Origin: Hyalella azteca
Taxonomy: Eukaryota; Arthropoda; Malacostraca; Amphipoda; Hyalellidae
Length of the DNA: 64,000 bases
Assembly: GCF_000764305.2 (NCBI RefSeq)
Contig: NW_025934916.1
Coordinates: 1 to 64,000 of the forward strand
Direction of reading: 5' to 3'
The first letter of the stretch is position 1. The number at the start of each line of letters is the position of its first letter. Position numbers and translations under genes: made by a program. The notes beneath the pieces are model-generated. The model made no database searches. It saw only the letters and a program-made list of their open reading frames with translations, and was not told where the DNA came from. Positions 47,348 through 58,600 of the stretch are shown piece after piece.

Positions 47348-48620
47348 TGTGCTGGGAGTCACTATTTGGCCAAGAGCAGAAATCGACTTGCAAGCGATGA
47401 GAGATGCCGGGTTGTGTGGTGAGGTTGATTTGAGCTAAAGCTTTTATAAGCGCCAAAACGAATGCAACCTCCACTGCGTTCACTGATCCCGAATATCTTT
47501 GCAGCAAAAACTACTTCAGGTTATCTGCACTTGTAGCGAACACTGATGAGCAAAAGGTGATTCCCGGCACCAAAATTTCAATGACGTAAAACAAGACTGC
47601 GCTTAGTGGACCAGATTAGAAAGTTGGCTCGTGTAACCTTTATGTTTGGGGTACCGGGAAGAGTCTTCCAAGAAGAGAGTTTGTAAAAACGTTCTGCGCA
47701 GCCAACATAAATTGGTGCATGTCTGAGGAACGTTCAGCTCCTTACGATCAGAGGCTAAAGTTGCGCAACGTTCCGAACGAATCAGCGTTCAATTCTCGGA
47801 ACTGAATTGAAGGCCAAATGCATTGTACAGCATCTTTAAATTAGTCGCCCGTGTTATGATTCTTTGGCGATGCCTACAAAAAATCGACTCATGTTCAGGT
47901 TCGAACTGGAACGATGTACTCTACACAAGCATTTACCCAAGTATTTATTGTACTATTTCGGAAAACAGTTCCCAAGTGAAATTGCTCCATGAACTTTTAA
48001 TATGGCTCATGATGTTTTATGGTCATGGTATGGTAACCAATTTTATTTCCTCTAGCTAACTCATAGCATATTTTATTTATTAAGTAAAGCTGGAAGAGCT
48101 ATGCAAAATTAAATGACCCATTGACTCTTGGAATCGAATCTGTATCAACAAACTAGTGGCCCTGGGATATATTCCTGGGAAGATTGTTATTATTCTCTGC
48201 ATTGCCATCACGCACTGCTTCCTTGTACGAGTCAAGACTTAATTTTATCAACATAACGCACAGTCTGGCCGCTAAGTATGGAACTCCGCAATATGGTTCA
48301 GTAGCTGGGTAAGAGATTTATTTTCATATATTATAATATTTCCGTTCTCGAACTAAAGAAACTTGGCAGCGCGTATTCCATTTTTTTCCAGCGAGAGATG
48401 CATTCCCATTGCATTTTCTTGCAAATTTCGTACTATTAGTTGAGATGAATTTTTTTTTCAATATCTTAAATGAAAAAATTTTAACTGCACTGCCTGCTTC
48501 CTCAGTTTCGACCATATTGCTGATATGCAATACGGAAAACGAAGTTATGCAGACTATGGCCCCGGTTTCGTAATGAACTGACGTGGCCAAATTATTTGAC
48601 AATTTTCTGTTTATACGTAT
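46700..48620. repeat. Segmental duplication copy a (partners 55300-57150 and 58190-58600)
   Basis: Carries gene E exon 1 and promoter. Homology continues past the Penelope-like insertion: 49735-50165 matches 57200-57610. The third copy at 58190-58600 is shorter and more decayed. Confidence 0.8.
47441..47448 (-). promoter_or_regulatory. TATA box of gene E
   Basis: Minus-strand TATAAAAG in GGCGCTTATAAAAGCTTTAG, 94 nt above the ATG at 47347. It matches the gene D promoter core. Confidence 0.65.
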
Positions 48621-48846
48621 ATTAATTGTTTGTTTGGCAGGAATTTAAAAGCAAAGACAATACCACAAAAATTCACCATATCTTTATAAGAGAAAAAGTT
48701 TCAAAGTCCAGCTCCATCGTCAATTGATAACACAAAATTCTGTTCAGAAAAGTTCAGTCCTAAAACACATATAAAGAAATTAGTAAATCAAAATGCACTG
48801 TCAGGTTTCAAAGCGGAAAATAAATAAATAAGATATGAAATTAACG

Positions 48847-49195
48847 CTAGTAAACGGCATATCTATTTACTATTTCAAGAGGAAAGGAGCTATAAGCAGC
48901 ATTCAGACTAGGCTTCTGTTTGAATATACATGTATACAGGGATTCTAAAATTCGTAGATCACTGACACCGGATGCGGAAGCTAGAATTTTGAAATCACTA
49001 TCAGATACAGCGGTGTTGCACTGCTCGCCATAAACACGTACAGCAGAATGAGGTGGATGCATGTGCAAGTAGGTTCCCCGTTCTATAACTCTTGCCCTTA
49101 TGCTCAGCCAGCCTAGTATAGAAATTGCGTGCCGTCATACCGACGTACGCTGATGCGCACTGCGCACAATATCTGTAAACTAGTGATGATCGCAT
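48847..49195 (-). pseudogene. Penelope-like polyprotein 3' fragment with GIY-YIG domain
   Basis: The frame at 49195-49001 contains YRYCAQCASAYVGMTARNFY then TRLAEHKG, the Cys-bearing GIY-YIG endonuclease pattern of Penelope-like elements. The frame at 49068-48847 gives DFKILASASG, DLRILESLYT and KPSLNAAYSSFPL, the usual C-terminal tail. The two lie in different frames, so a frameshift separates them. The reverse transcriptase is absent. Non-functional. A degraded relative is at 9578-9715. Confidence 0.8.
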
Positions 49196-49590
49196 AAGAA
49201 CAGGTAGGGTATCCTTAAACCTTAAAAAAGAGCCGATTCTAAATTGTTAACTAGCAACTCATGAAGATTTACATCCGTAAGATATTTAGCAAATAAAACT
49301 TTTAATTCCTTTGACATAGTCTCAGATGCGGGGCCAAAGTAGGGAAAAGAACAGTAAACAACTTTCCTATTGTCACACTTGGGAACGACTGCTGTATATT
49401 TCCTGCAGTATATTTGCAGCATATATATTTTTTATATTTTAGGTATATATTTGCAGTATAATTAAATTTACTAGCGTTAATTTCATGTCTTATTTATTTA
49501 TTTTCCCTTTTGAAACCTGACAGTACATTTTACTTTATTGATTGATTTAGTTGTGTTTTTAGGATTGAACTTTTCTGAACAGAATATTGT

Positions 49591-49640
49591 GTTATGAACT
49601 GACGATGGAGCTTGACTCCGAAACGTTTTCTCTTATAAAG
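49591..49640 (+). ncRNA. Hammerhead-ribozyme-like motif in the Penelope terminal repeat
   Basis: CTGACGA (49599-49605) is followed by a GGAG/CTCC stem with a five-nt loop, then GAAAC (49620-49624) and a palindromic AAACGTTT like the minimal stem III of Penelope hammerheads. One extra U sits between the core and stem II, a departure from the canonical fold. The inverted partner at about 48690-48715 has TTGACGA and a weakened stem, and the 9.35 and 10.13 kb copies have CTGACTA; these are probably inactive. Confidence 0.45.
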
Positions 49641-50264
49641 ATATGGTGAATTTTTGTGGTATTGTCTTTGCTTTTAAATTCCTGCTTAACTTGCGATTCA
49701 AGCAAACAAGTTGTTTGTTTGGTTGAATCGCAGGTAGAAGGTTGAATTTTTTATCTCAGGTAGCAGGAGTTGCCTTCATCAGCTATAACAGTGCACCTGT
49801 AAGTTGGTGTCAAAGAATATGTGCAAAACCATTTATTAACATAACGAATTTAACAAAAGCATCAACAAACATTTTTAATTCTTTAGCGGCTCCATATTTT
49901 TATGAAATACATGGAAGACGTCGGCATGTTCTTATCCTCCCAACTCTTTACTGCTCATTGGACTCCTAGCTTTATTTGAGACGTCCGTTTTCATCACGTC
50001 ATCAAAATGAAAGAGTCTACGTCACAATTTCGTCAACTGCACAGCGGTGCTGTGGTCCCTAATCACTACGTGATTGGTCATGTCTCCGACTGCACGGCAG
50101 CTTTAGCGAATTTTGAAGCTCAATTCCGTGGTCCGCTTCTGTCGTTACATTACCAAATAAATTACAAGTAAATGTATTCCTTTATAATATGAGCTGATAT
50201 AATTTCAAAATATAATGTTTCTCTTTATTCTTTATTGATAAATACGTATGATACGTATTTTTGC

Positions 50265-51475
50265 CGTATCAACGTCAGAATGTTAATAGGTCATACTCAC
50301 TAACATTGACATATAAATAGGTCATACTCACGAACATTGGAAGATTTTATTTAAATCCTTGCCAAAGACAATAAGTTGATTCAAACATCAAACGATGTTA
50401 CTCATGAACCCCCAAAAAGTCCCCACATCGCAATGCTGGCGCGAACATCGAAATGAATAATTCAATTATGGAATGTAGTACATCGTCAATAAAAAGTTAA
50501 TATAATGCGAACGATGCACAATACCATAGCAAACACAATAATGAAAGTTGATACACGATATTATAACTCTGGCATTTGCAACGTTTCCTACGTATAGTGT
50601 CATCACAAAGTGATAAAGTACCTACCAGAATTTATATTTTTTTTATTAATTCAGTAGTCTAACATTTGAAAGAACATGCGTTCAGCAGTTCGCATTACTT
50701 TTTGCTTTTGATACAATGAATTATTACAATATACATTAATCAGATAGAAGCTGTCAATGAAAACTTTCATTCATGTTAACGCCGTAAAAACATCGCATAT
50801 AACGCAAAAAATATAATGTGCATTAATCCGTTATTAATGACTCGCTTCGAAAAATGTAATATAAAAGAAAATTACCATCCTTAACGATTATTAAACTTTT
50901 TCTCTAATGAATAATTGCTTGTAATTTAATTACAGGTCGATTCATCAGAAGTCAACTATATATCATGAACATCCTCGTAGTGGTTTACTTATGATGTAAT
51001 GTGTATCTTAAACACACATAATGATACATAATGATACATTGATTCAACTAAATATTAATATCTGTATTCACAAAGTTATTGTACCACTGACCAAAATGAA
51101 TGCAACTCGGAAAGTTTAAATCAAACTATATATACATGAAAAACAGTGTAATGTCTCATTATTATACCGACATCAAATTTCGGAGATAAAAAATTTATAA
51201 CATCTTAATTACTGTAAATGAAAATGAAGATTGAATTTACGTTGTTCTTTGCAATAAAAATACGAAAATGAGAGATCGCGATAAGATGGGTCTATCACTA
51301 AGCACAACAATCCTATATCGTTATGTTTTGGATTTTCCTGTATAATCAAGACATCAACAGAATTATCACTGCAATTGCAGTGATAATTGCAGTGACTATA
51401 GATCTCAAAAAAAAACTAATCATCCGTTTAATGTTTACATCTCGTTTCGGAAATGTCTCAAGCTCCACTTCTTTG
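50265..51475. repeat. Segmental duplication (partner 33085-34250)
   Basis: Collinear copy that stops just before the promoter present in the partner. Includes a perfect 28-bp palindrome at 51361-51388 centred on GCAATTGC, kept as a 20-bp palindrome near 34147. Confidence 0.8.
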
Positions 51476-53038
51476 GTTGCAGAAGTCTTTAAGTTTGAAC
51501 TGCAAGGGCAGGAGCGCTAAATTTGTGATCATTGACATATCATTAAGTTCTGAATTCTCATTTAAAAATACTCTTTGACTCGATTTGCAGAGCAAAAAAA
51601 TTGTTTCTACTGATGAACGGAAGTTTCTTGAACTGCAAGCAAAACGTTGTGAGAGAATGATATGCTAGCTGGCGCACAAGAACATTTATTCGTTAGTCAA
51701 TCTTATCCGTCACCGGTCTAAGGATTAGAATGTATTATATTTGCTTGTGTTATTACCATGTCCATCATTCATCAATTTATATTTTAATTTGAGAAAAATT
51801 TAATTAGTACAACAATTTTAGAGTGGAACATGCATCGTGACTACAGCGTCTTCACTCTTCTTCAAGTTGAAATGCGCGTAATTTCGAACAACAGTTGATA
51901 TTTTATTAATTATTCCAAGTATTGTGATGAAATGACCACACCATTGTTGCGCTTAGATACAGAACATTCGCAGACAAAATATCTACACAGTATCTGTATT
52001 CCTGCAGAGTATACTGTATATTAGGTATCCTACGTGACTCAATTTCCGAAAACTTTGTAGTCTGCTGTTAAAACAAATCTAACTGGTTTCCATTCCATCA
52101 CGTTTGCAGATTCCGCTTCTCAATTGCCAAAACATGCCATATTATCTACCTGCATTCAAGCATCAAATCTAATTTGTAAGTTGAAACAAACAATGCTGTG
52201 TAATCACTCTTATCTCCCTACTCTATGAGTGTAATCACTCTTTTCTTAATAAATAGCCTCCAAGTAATATATTCATTTGACTCCTATTATCTTTTCTTCC
52301 TCTACAGCGCAACATTGTCGTCGACAGAGCAAGCAAGAAGCCTTATCTTCAATTCTCCTTCCATCATGTCTGAATCTAGAGACTTTTTACTTCATACTAT
52401 AAACTACCTTGTAGGTACCAATTGCGATTTAATTTCAGTTATTTAAGTGTCGTAGTTGAATAGAAGTAAGTAGAAAGTAATGTAGTTTCTACGTAACTCG
52501 GACCAGAAATACCAAGAGGTTTTTCGAGGATTTTCATTCAATCAAGTTTCAATTGTAGTCAGTGTCCACTTTGGGAGACAATGTTTCTTAGTTGCATCGT
52601 CATTCAATATCTAAACTTACGTTCAGCATTTTTCAATAAATCGGAATCCACATTTTCCTTATTTTTTGGGAAAAAAATTCCAAACGCTCTTGTTTATTCC
52701 AATATTTGCTTATAGCAAAGGTTACTAAATTTTAATGAAAGCTTGAAAAAATATTTTCATCATTCCAAAATTTTATGTTGGCTTTGTGTTTTCTCATCAA
52801 TATTTGTTGACTAGATTGAAAATACTTACTTCATTTTCAATCGATGATTAGTTCAAAGTACATTACTGTGCTTACCGGACTTTGAAAAAAACGGCGTTAC
52901 ATCCACTGACCAGGGCTCAGTTTGTCACACTGCGGAGCAGGTGATTGCATGCACGCTCAAGACGGCAATATAAATTATGGTTATATAAAAGATCCATTTA
53001 ATCGACACAGTGTTTCTATCAAATGAAGTGTTCAGGTT
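51476..53038. other. AT-rich intergenic, nothing recognised
   Basis: Short open frames only, such as 52225-52446, with no motif, signal peptide or paralogue. Confidence 0.4.
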
Positions 53039-53169
53039 TGTGTCTATGTGCAATCTATATCCTAATGTAAGACGTCTGTTAATCAAGGTAATTAATTGAT
53101 GAATTAATCCTAATTTAATTAACTAATGTAAGTCGTCTCCTGAAGTAAAATTTCTCCTAGTAAAAATAC
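53039..53169. repeat. Copy of 38778-38908
   Basis: Starts identical to 38778 onward (about 76 bp exact), then diverges slightly. It ends at the read-through into adapter sequence at 53170. Confidence 0.75.
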
Positions 53170-53766
53170 CTGTCTCTTATNNNNNNNNNNNNNNNNNNNN
53201 NNNNNNNNNNNNNNNNNNNNNNNNNNNNNNNNNNNNNNNNNNNNNNNNNNNNNNNNNNNNNNNNNNNNNNNNNNNNNNNNNNNNNNNNNNNNNNNNNNNN
53301 NNNNNNNNNNNNNNNNNNNNNNNNNNNNNNNNNNNNNNNNNNNNNNNNNNNNNNNNNNNNNNNNNNNNNNNNNNNNNNNNNNNNNNNNNNNNNNNNNNNN
53401 NNNNNNNNNNNNNNNNNNNNNNNNNNNNNNNNNNNNNNNNNNNNNNNNNNNNNNNNNNNNNNNNNNNNNNNNNNNNNNNNNNNNNNNNNNNNNNNNNNNN
53501 NNNNNNNNNNNNNNNNNNNNNNNNNNNNNNNNNNNNNNNNNNNNNNNNNNNNNNNNNNNNNNNNNNNNNNNNNNNNNNNNNNNNNNNNNNNNNNNNNNNN
53601 NNNNNNNNNNNNNNNNNNNNNNNNNNNNNNNNNNNNNNNNNNNNNNNNNNNNNNNNNNNNNNNNNNNNNNNNNNNNNNNNNNNCACTGCTTCCTTGTACG
53701 TGTCTGGACTTTTATCAAGCTCATGCACCTGTCTCTTATACACATCTAGATGTGTATAAGAGACAG
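53170..53766. other. Nextera mate-pair adapter contamination and N gap
   Basis: 53729-53747 is the Tn5 mosaic end CTGTCTCTTATACACATCT. 53748-53766 is its exact reverse complement, together the junction adapter of Nextera mate-pair libraries. 53170-53180 is the first 11 nt of the same adapter, cut by an N run at 53181-53683. The 44 bp between gap and adapter match about 56777-56820, and the sequence right of the adapter matches about 41774. This is library-made DNA, not genome. Confidence 0.97.
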
Positions 53767-54011
53767 TATCTACACTATAAGATCTATATTATTACATGAC
53801 TTATGCACGTGATTATATTTAAAAGTATTGTATGAAATCGTATGTTGTTTTGTCGTATTTTTTTGCTGCCCATTCGGTCCAAAAGGATACTTAATTACGA
53901 ATTCATGATGGCGACACGTTTTTTTTTAACTTTTCAAATAACAGTGACTTAATTAATTGATACGTTTGGCCAGGGCGCAGCCTGACTTACCATGCCTGTC
54001 ACCTCCTGCAG
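53767..54011. repeat. Copy of the region upstream of gene D exon 2
   Basis: Matches 41774-42065 apart from the stretch replaced at 41810-41945 by a fragment of the TIR element described at 60271. It leads into the dead exon at 54012. Confidence 0.75.
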
Positions 54012-54059
54012 GTGTTGGTAACTCTAGCGATGTGCCTCGAGGCTTGGGAGCTAACCTGA
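54012..54059 (+). pseudogene. Dead subfamily-3 signal-peptide exon
   Basis: After a good CTGCAG acceptor the frame reads VLVTLAMCLEAWELT and then TGA, against VMATLALCLVALALAAP in gene D. The hydrophobic core is disrupted and the mature part is missing. A second degenerate unit follows to about 54120. No promoter or exon 1 lies upstream on this strand. Confidence 0.7.
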
Positions 54060-54120
54060 CTATACCCTATACCTGTCCTGCCATCCAAGTAGTGGCAACT
54101 CGGACATCGTGCTTCATGGC

Positions 54121-55299
54121 TAGGCATCGTAAATCCAGTGGCCAACACGAAACATTCTCTGCTGAGATCAGTTGCATCAAAATATTTGGTACATCAAACC
54201 TCCCCACACCAATTATCGTCAGGGGTTTCAATTATTTTATGAAGATATTATTGTGAAGTCAGAGTGAACACTGGGATTGTAGTTACAATACATGATAATA
54301 TTAACTATATTTATAATATGAAATTATCGTGGACGTACTGAAACAGCGTAGTGTTGACATGCAGAACTTATGGTGATTTAACTCACTGTTTTGTGCATGA
54401 CTTCAGCTTATGATGATTTAAATTTCAATCATTATGGCTCACAAATCCCGGCTTAAAATTATCCCTGCATAAATTTAACGAACATTAAATTCCTAAATTA
54501 ATTTCAAACATGCAATTACGATAATTTCTCAGATTTATCCCTGTCTCCAGTATATTATTTTATGTTTTATAGCTATATATGTATTTTTTGAAAATCTCAA
54601 AAAATAAAAGGCAAGAATGTCATGGAAGTCTTATTAATAAAGGTAGAATGGAAGTCTTATCAATAAAAACTGTTCATTAACTTTCTTTTCAAAATTTTAT
54701 ATCAAACAGATATGCGCAACGAATGTATCTGAATGTAATAAAAATATTATTGATTTGGTCTATTTACAGCTTAAAAGACAACGCTAAGCGCTTGAATTAA
54801 CTCGCCAAATAAACCAGTTTTAAGCAGCTAAGCATCGGAGTCCTTGAAATTAGAAACTCTAGTCAGCAGCTAGAGAGGAACTTTTCCCTAGAGCCTGTTT
54901 GACGGATCGAGATACCGGCGGATCTGTCCAGCAGCGGCCGCCTCCATGATCCTGCTTGCGGTATGACGCTTGCGAAAGATTTTCGTACGTTCGGTGCGAA
55001 AGTCATTGGGTAGTTTGCTGATTGTGTAGAACTATAGCGAAAATTTTACAAGTAACATTTCCTGCCACACAAATTTTAGGATTATTTCTTATCAAATTAG
55101 ATTCAGACACTACACACACGCACAGTCGCAAAAAAAAAACATGTTAATACAAGGCATGGAAATTCAAATCCATTCCCGTAATTTCTGCAAGCGAATTTCA
55201 GTAATTCATCGGCAATTATGCTTAGTGCAATGTGAAGTGCAATCTGAATTGGTTTAGTGATTCAGTTCAATAACATATCTAACCATTTGTACGTTTAAC
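54121..55299. other. Intergenic, nothing recognised
   Basis: AT-rich, with a slightly GC-richer patch at 54890-54970 containing no supported frame. Exon 2 of the orphan gene at 55897 would be expected here on the minus strand and is not found. Confidence 0.4.
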
Positions 55300-55896
55300 T
55301 TCCGTTTAAACACGAGCATCAAAAAGTTTGCGCCTGCTGAAATACGTTATTGAAACAAGTCCTGTTTTAATGACTTTGAATTATTGTATCGAAAGTTTCA
55401 ACGTTGCCGAACACCGTTACACGCTGTTCTGGTAGAAATGCCATCGATTGCTAGCTTCCACTATTGCATTATTGAGAAGAGATTACCCAAAATTCAGCAA
55501 GTTTGCGTATAATCTCATCCTGAATTGGTATTAAGATATAAACTGGTTGTGCATTGTGCAAATATTGGTTGAATAGTAAACATTAAACATCAATCATCAC
55601 TGATAATAGTTCATAATCAAGATTACAGTTAATAGAACTATTTAAAAATTAAAGGAACCCAGCAGCTTTTTATAAAGGAAAATTTTCGCCGTAGTGATTA
55701 TACAAGGACAGATATGGTGTCATAAGTTCTCTAGCATGCAAATGGAATCGTTTGAAATTCGGAATTCAAATGAAAAGTATGCTCTCTGCTCACTAGTAAT
55801 GGACCCTTATAATGATACACCGTATATATAAGCCACGTTAATTTTTAAACCTAACTTATTATATTCATTTATCATATTTTGTTTATAGCTACTCAC

Positions 55897-55914
55897 GGAA
55901 AAGAATGAAGTCAT
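55897..55914 (-). pseudogene. Orphan first exon MTSFFS with intact promoter
   Basis: Identical in protein to gene E exon 1, with donor GTGAGT and TATA at 56008-56015 (GCTTATAAAAGC). No subfamily-3 exon 2 lies downstream on the minus strand until gene E itself, about 9.6 kb away. Splicing into gene E exon 2 as a distant alternative promoter is conceivable if the local order is right, but the misassembly at 53.2-53.8 kb makes this untestable here. Confidence 0.6.
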
Positions 55915-56007
55915 TGTGCCGGGAGTCACTGTTTAGCCAAGAGCAGAAATCGACGTGCAAGCGATGAGAGATGCCGGGTTGTGTGGTGAGGTTGACTTGA
56001 GCTAAAG

Positions 56008-56015
56008 CTTTTATA
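56008..56015 (-). promoter_or_regulatory. TATA box of the orphan exon at 55897
   Basis: Minus-strand TATAAAAG, same context and spacing as the gene E promoter. Confidence 0.6.
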
Positions 56016-58189
56016 AGCGCCAAAACGAATGCAACCTTCAATGCGTTCACTGATCCCGAATATCTTTGCAGCAAAAACTACTCCAGGTTATCTGCACTTA
56101 TAGCGAACACTGATGAGCAAAAGGTGATTCCCGGCACCAAAATTTCAATGACGTAAAACAAGACTGCGCTTAGTGGACCAGATTAGAAAGTTGGCTCGTG
56201 TAACCTTTATGTTTGGGGTGCGGGGAAGAGTCCCCAAAGAAGAGAGTTTGTAAAAACGTTCTGCGCAGCCAACGTAAATTGGTGCATATCTGAAGAACGT
56301 CCTGCTCCGTACGATCAGAGGCTAAAGTTGCGCAACGTCCCGAACGAATCAGCGTTCAATTCCTGGAACTGAATTAAAGGCCAAATGCATTGTGCAGCAT
56401 CTTTATATTATTCTCCCGTGTTATGATTCTTTGGCGATGCCTACAAAACATCGACTCATATTCAGGTTCCAACTAGAACGACGTTCTACACAAGCATATA
56501 CCTAAGTATTTATTGTACTATTTTGGAAAACAATTCCTAAGTGAAATGGCTCCATGAAGTTTTCATATAGCTCAAGGTGTTTCATGGTCTTTGTAAGGTA
56601 ACAAACTTTATTTCCTCTGGCAAACTCATAGCATATATCATTTATTAAGCAAAGCAGGAAGAGCTATTCAAAATGAAATGAGCCATTGCCTCTTGGAATC
56701 GAATCTGTATCTATAAACTCGTGTCCCTAAGTTATATTTCTGGGAAGATTGTTTTTATTTTCTGCATTGCCATCACACACTGCTTCCTTGTACGTGTCTG
56801 GACTTTTATCAAGCTCATGCACTGTCGTGTCAATAACAAGTATGTAACTCCGTAATATTGTTCAGTAGCTGGTTAAGTGATTTATTTTCATACATTATAA
56901 CATTTCCGTTCACGGACACCAAATAAAGAAACTTAGCGGGGCGTATTCCAGTTTTTTCCAGCGAGAGATGCCTTCCTATCGGATTTTTTTGCAAATTTCG
57001 CGTTTTTAGTTAAGAAGACTAAACATTTTTTCAGTTACTTAGATGAAAAATTTCAACTGCTTTGCCTGCTTCCTCAATTTCGATCATATAAACCACGGAA
57101 AACGAAGTTATTCAGACTATGGCCCCGATTTCGTCATGAACTGACCCAAATTTTGAGCAGTTTTCTGTTTATATATTAATTGTTTTTTTGATTAATTTCA
57201 CATGAATTTCCTATCTTAGGAAGCAGAAGTTGTCTTCATCAGCTATAACGGTACACCTGTGAGGTGGTGTCAAGGAATATGTACAAAAGCATTTATTAAC
57301 ATAACGAATTTAATTTTCTTAAATTTTCACAAAAGCATCAGGAAGTGAATTATAAAATTCTGAGCGGTTCCATATTTTTATAAATGTATGAAACGTCCAT
57401 TTTCATCACGACATCAAAATTATCCAACATAATCGGAAAATGGAAGTGTATGTCACAGTTTCATCAATTGCACAGCGGTGCTGTGGTCACCATATCACTA
57501 CGGGCTTCATCATGTCGCCGAATGCACAGCTTCAGAGAATTTATGAGCTCAATTCCATGGTCTGCTTTTGTCCGTGGCAGATTTGTGATTACGTTGCTAA
57601 ATAAATTACAAGTAAATGTTTTCCTTTACAATATGAGCTGATCTAATTTCAAAATATAATGTTCTCTTTATCGATAAATCCGTTTGAAATAATTAATTCG
57701 AACAATACTTTTATTGTAATTTTTTCTGGCAGAAGGAACGGCGTCGAGAGAACTATTGTTAAAACCTCAGAGAAAGTTTTGTAACTCATGACAGTTAAGA
57801 GCATCATATAGCTTTGATAACTTATGTTCAGTGTACGGATAGCAGTTCTGGAATAAAATAGAGGAGGCAAATCCAGCGAAACATGAATTTCACGAAGGCT
57901 TCTTCAAGTTCTACTCGATGTATATCCAGGTGTGTCAGCCACTGCAGCATACAGCCGTATGTCTATGTTTTTGTCTAAGCCGATCCTGGAATAGAAATTC
58001 TGTTCTCAAAGCTGATCTTCATTTGCGACAGTTTTAATAAATTTAAACTTATATTTACGACTAAATGACCAAAATTATTATGTTTCAAGGTCATAAAAAG
58101 TCATAAAAACTTTCGTTCATCTGATTACCAAATCTTAATATTATAACATCACAATCATATATATGCCAGGTTATATTCATTACACGAGT

Positions 58190-58600
58190 ATGGAATCACT
58201 CACGGAGAGAAATGAAGTCGTTGCAATTCCAGCGTCATTTGTTAGACCACGAGCAGAAATCGACCTGTTATTGTGTGAAGAGATGCCGGCTTTTGTTGTG
58301 AGGTTGTTCCGCAGTTCCTTGCATTAAAAACTAACTCAGGTTCCATGAACAAGCCAACTTTGATGAGTTAACGTTGATTCCCGGCTCCAAAAATTAAGTG
58401 GCTGAGAGCTAGACCCCGCGCGGGATGGTCCAGATTTAAAAATGCTCTTCGATCTTGTGTCTCTGTATTCGGTGTGCGAGGGCAGAAGTCCTCAAGAAGT
58501 GAGCGCGTAAAAATGTTTTGTACAACAAACAAACGTTGTTGCATGTCTGAGGAACGTTGGGTTCCTTACGATCAGAGGCTGAAGTTGCACGTCGCGCATG
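58190..58600. repeat. Segmental duplication copy c, decayed
   Basis: Matches the promoter and upstream parts of copies a and b (for example ATGTCTGAGGAACGTT and CTTACGATCAGAGGCT), but the segment with the TATA box is deleted. Confidence 0.75.
58204..58221 (-). pseudogene. Decayed exon 1 with ATG changed to ACG
   Basis: Aligns with MTSFFS exons, with donor GTGAGT preserved, but the start codon reads ACG and the upstream TATA region is gone. Confidence 0.65.

Larger units (their letters stand above)
48638..49710 (-). mobile_element. Penelope-like element with inverted terminal repeats and 12-bp TSD
   Basis: TTGTTTGTTTGG occurs at 48626-48637 and 49711-49722. Inside, about 48640-48860 and 49465-49685 are inverted copies of each other, flanking a fragment of coding sequence. 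The paralogous block (about 57175-57200) lacks all of this, giving a natural empty site. Inverted or direct terminal repeats and variable target duplications are typical of Penelope-like elements. Confidence 0.75.
55300..57610. repeat. Segmental duplication copy b (partner 46700-50165)
   Basis: Collinear with copy a but without the Penelope-like insertion. Contains a complete promoter and exon 1 (55897-55914), with no exon 2. Confidence 0.8.

Noticed and set aside
53119..53745. Long minus-strand frames starting MCIRDR or MYKRQ
   Set aside because: These are translations of Nextera adapter sequence plus N; not genes.
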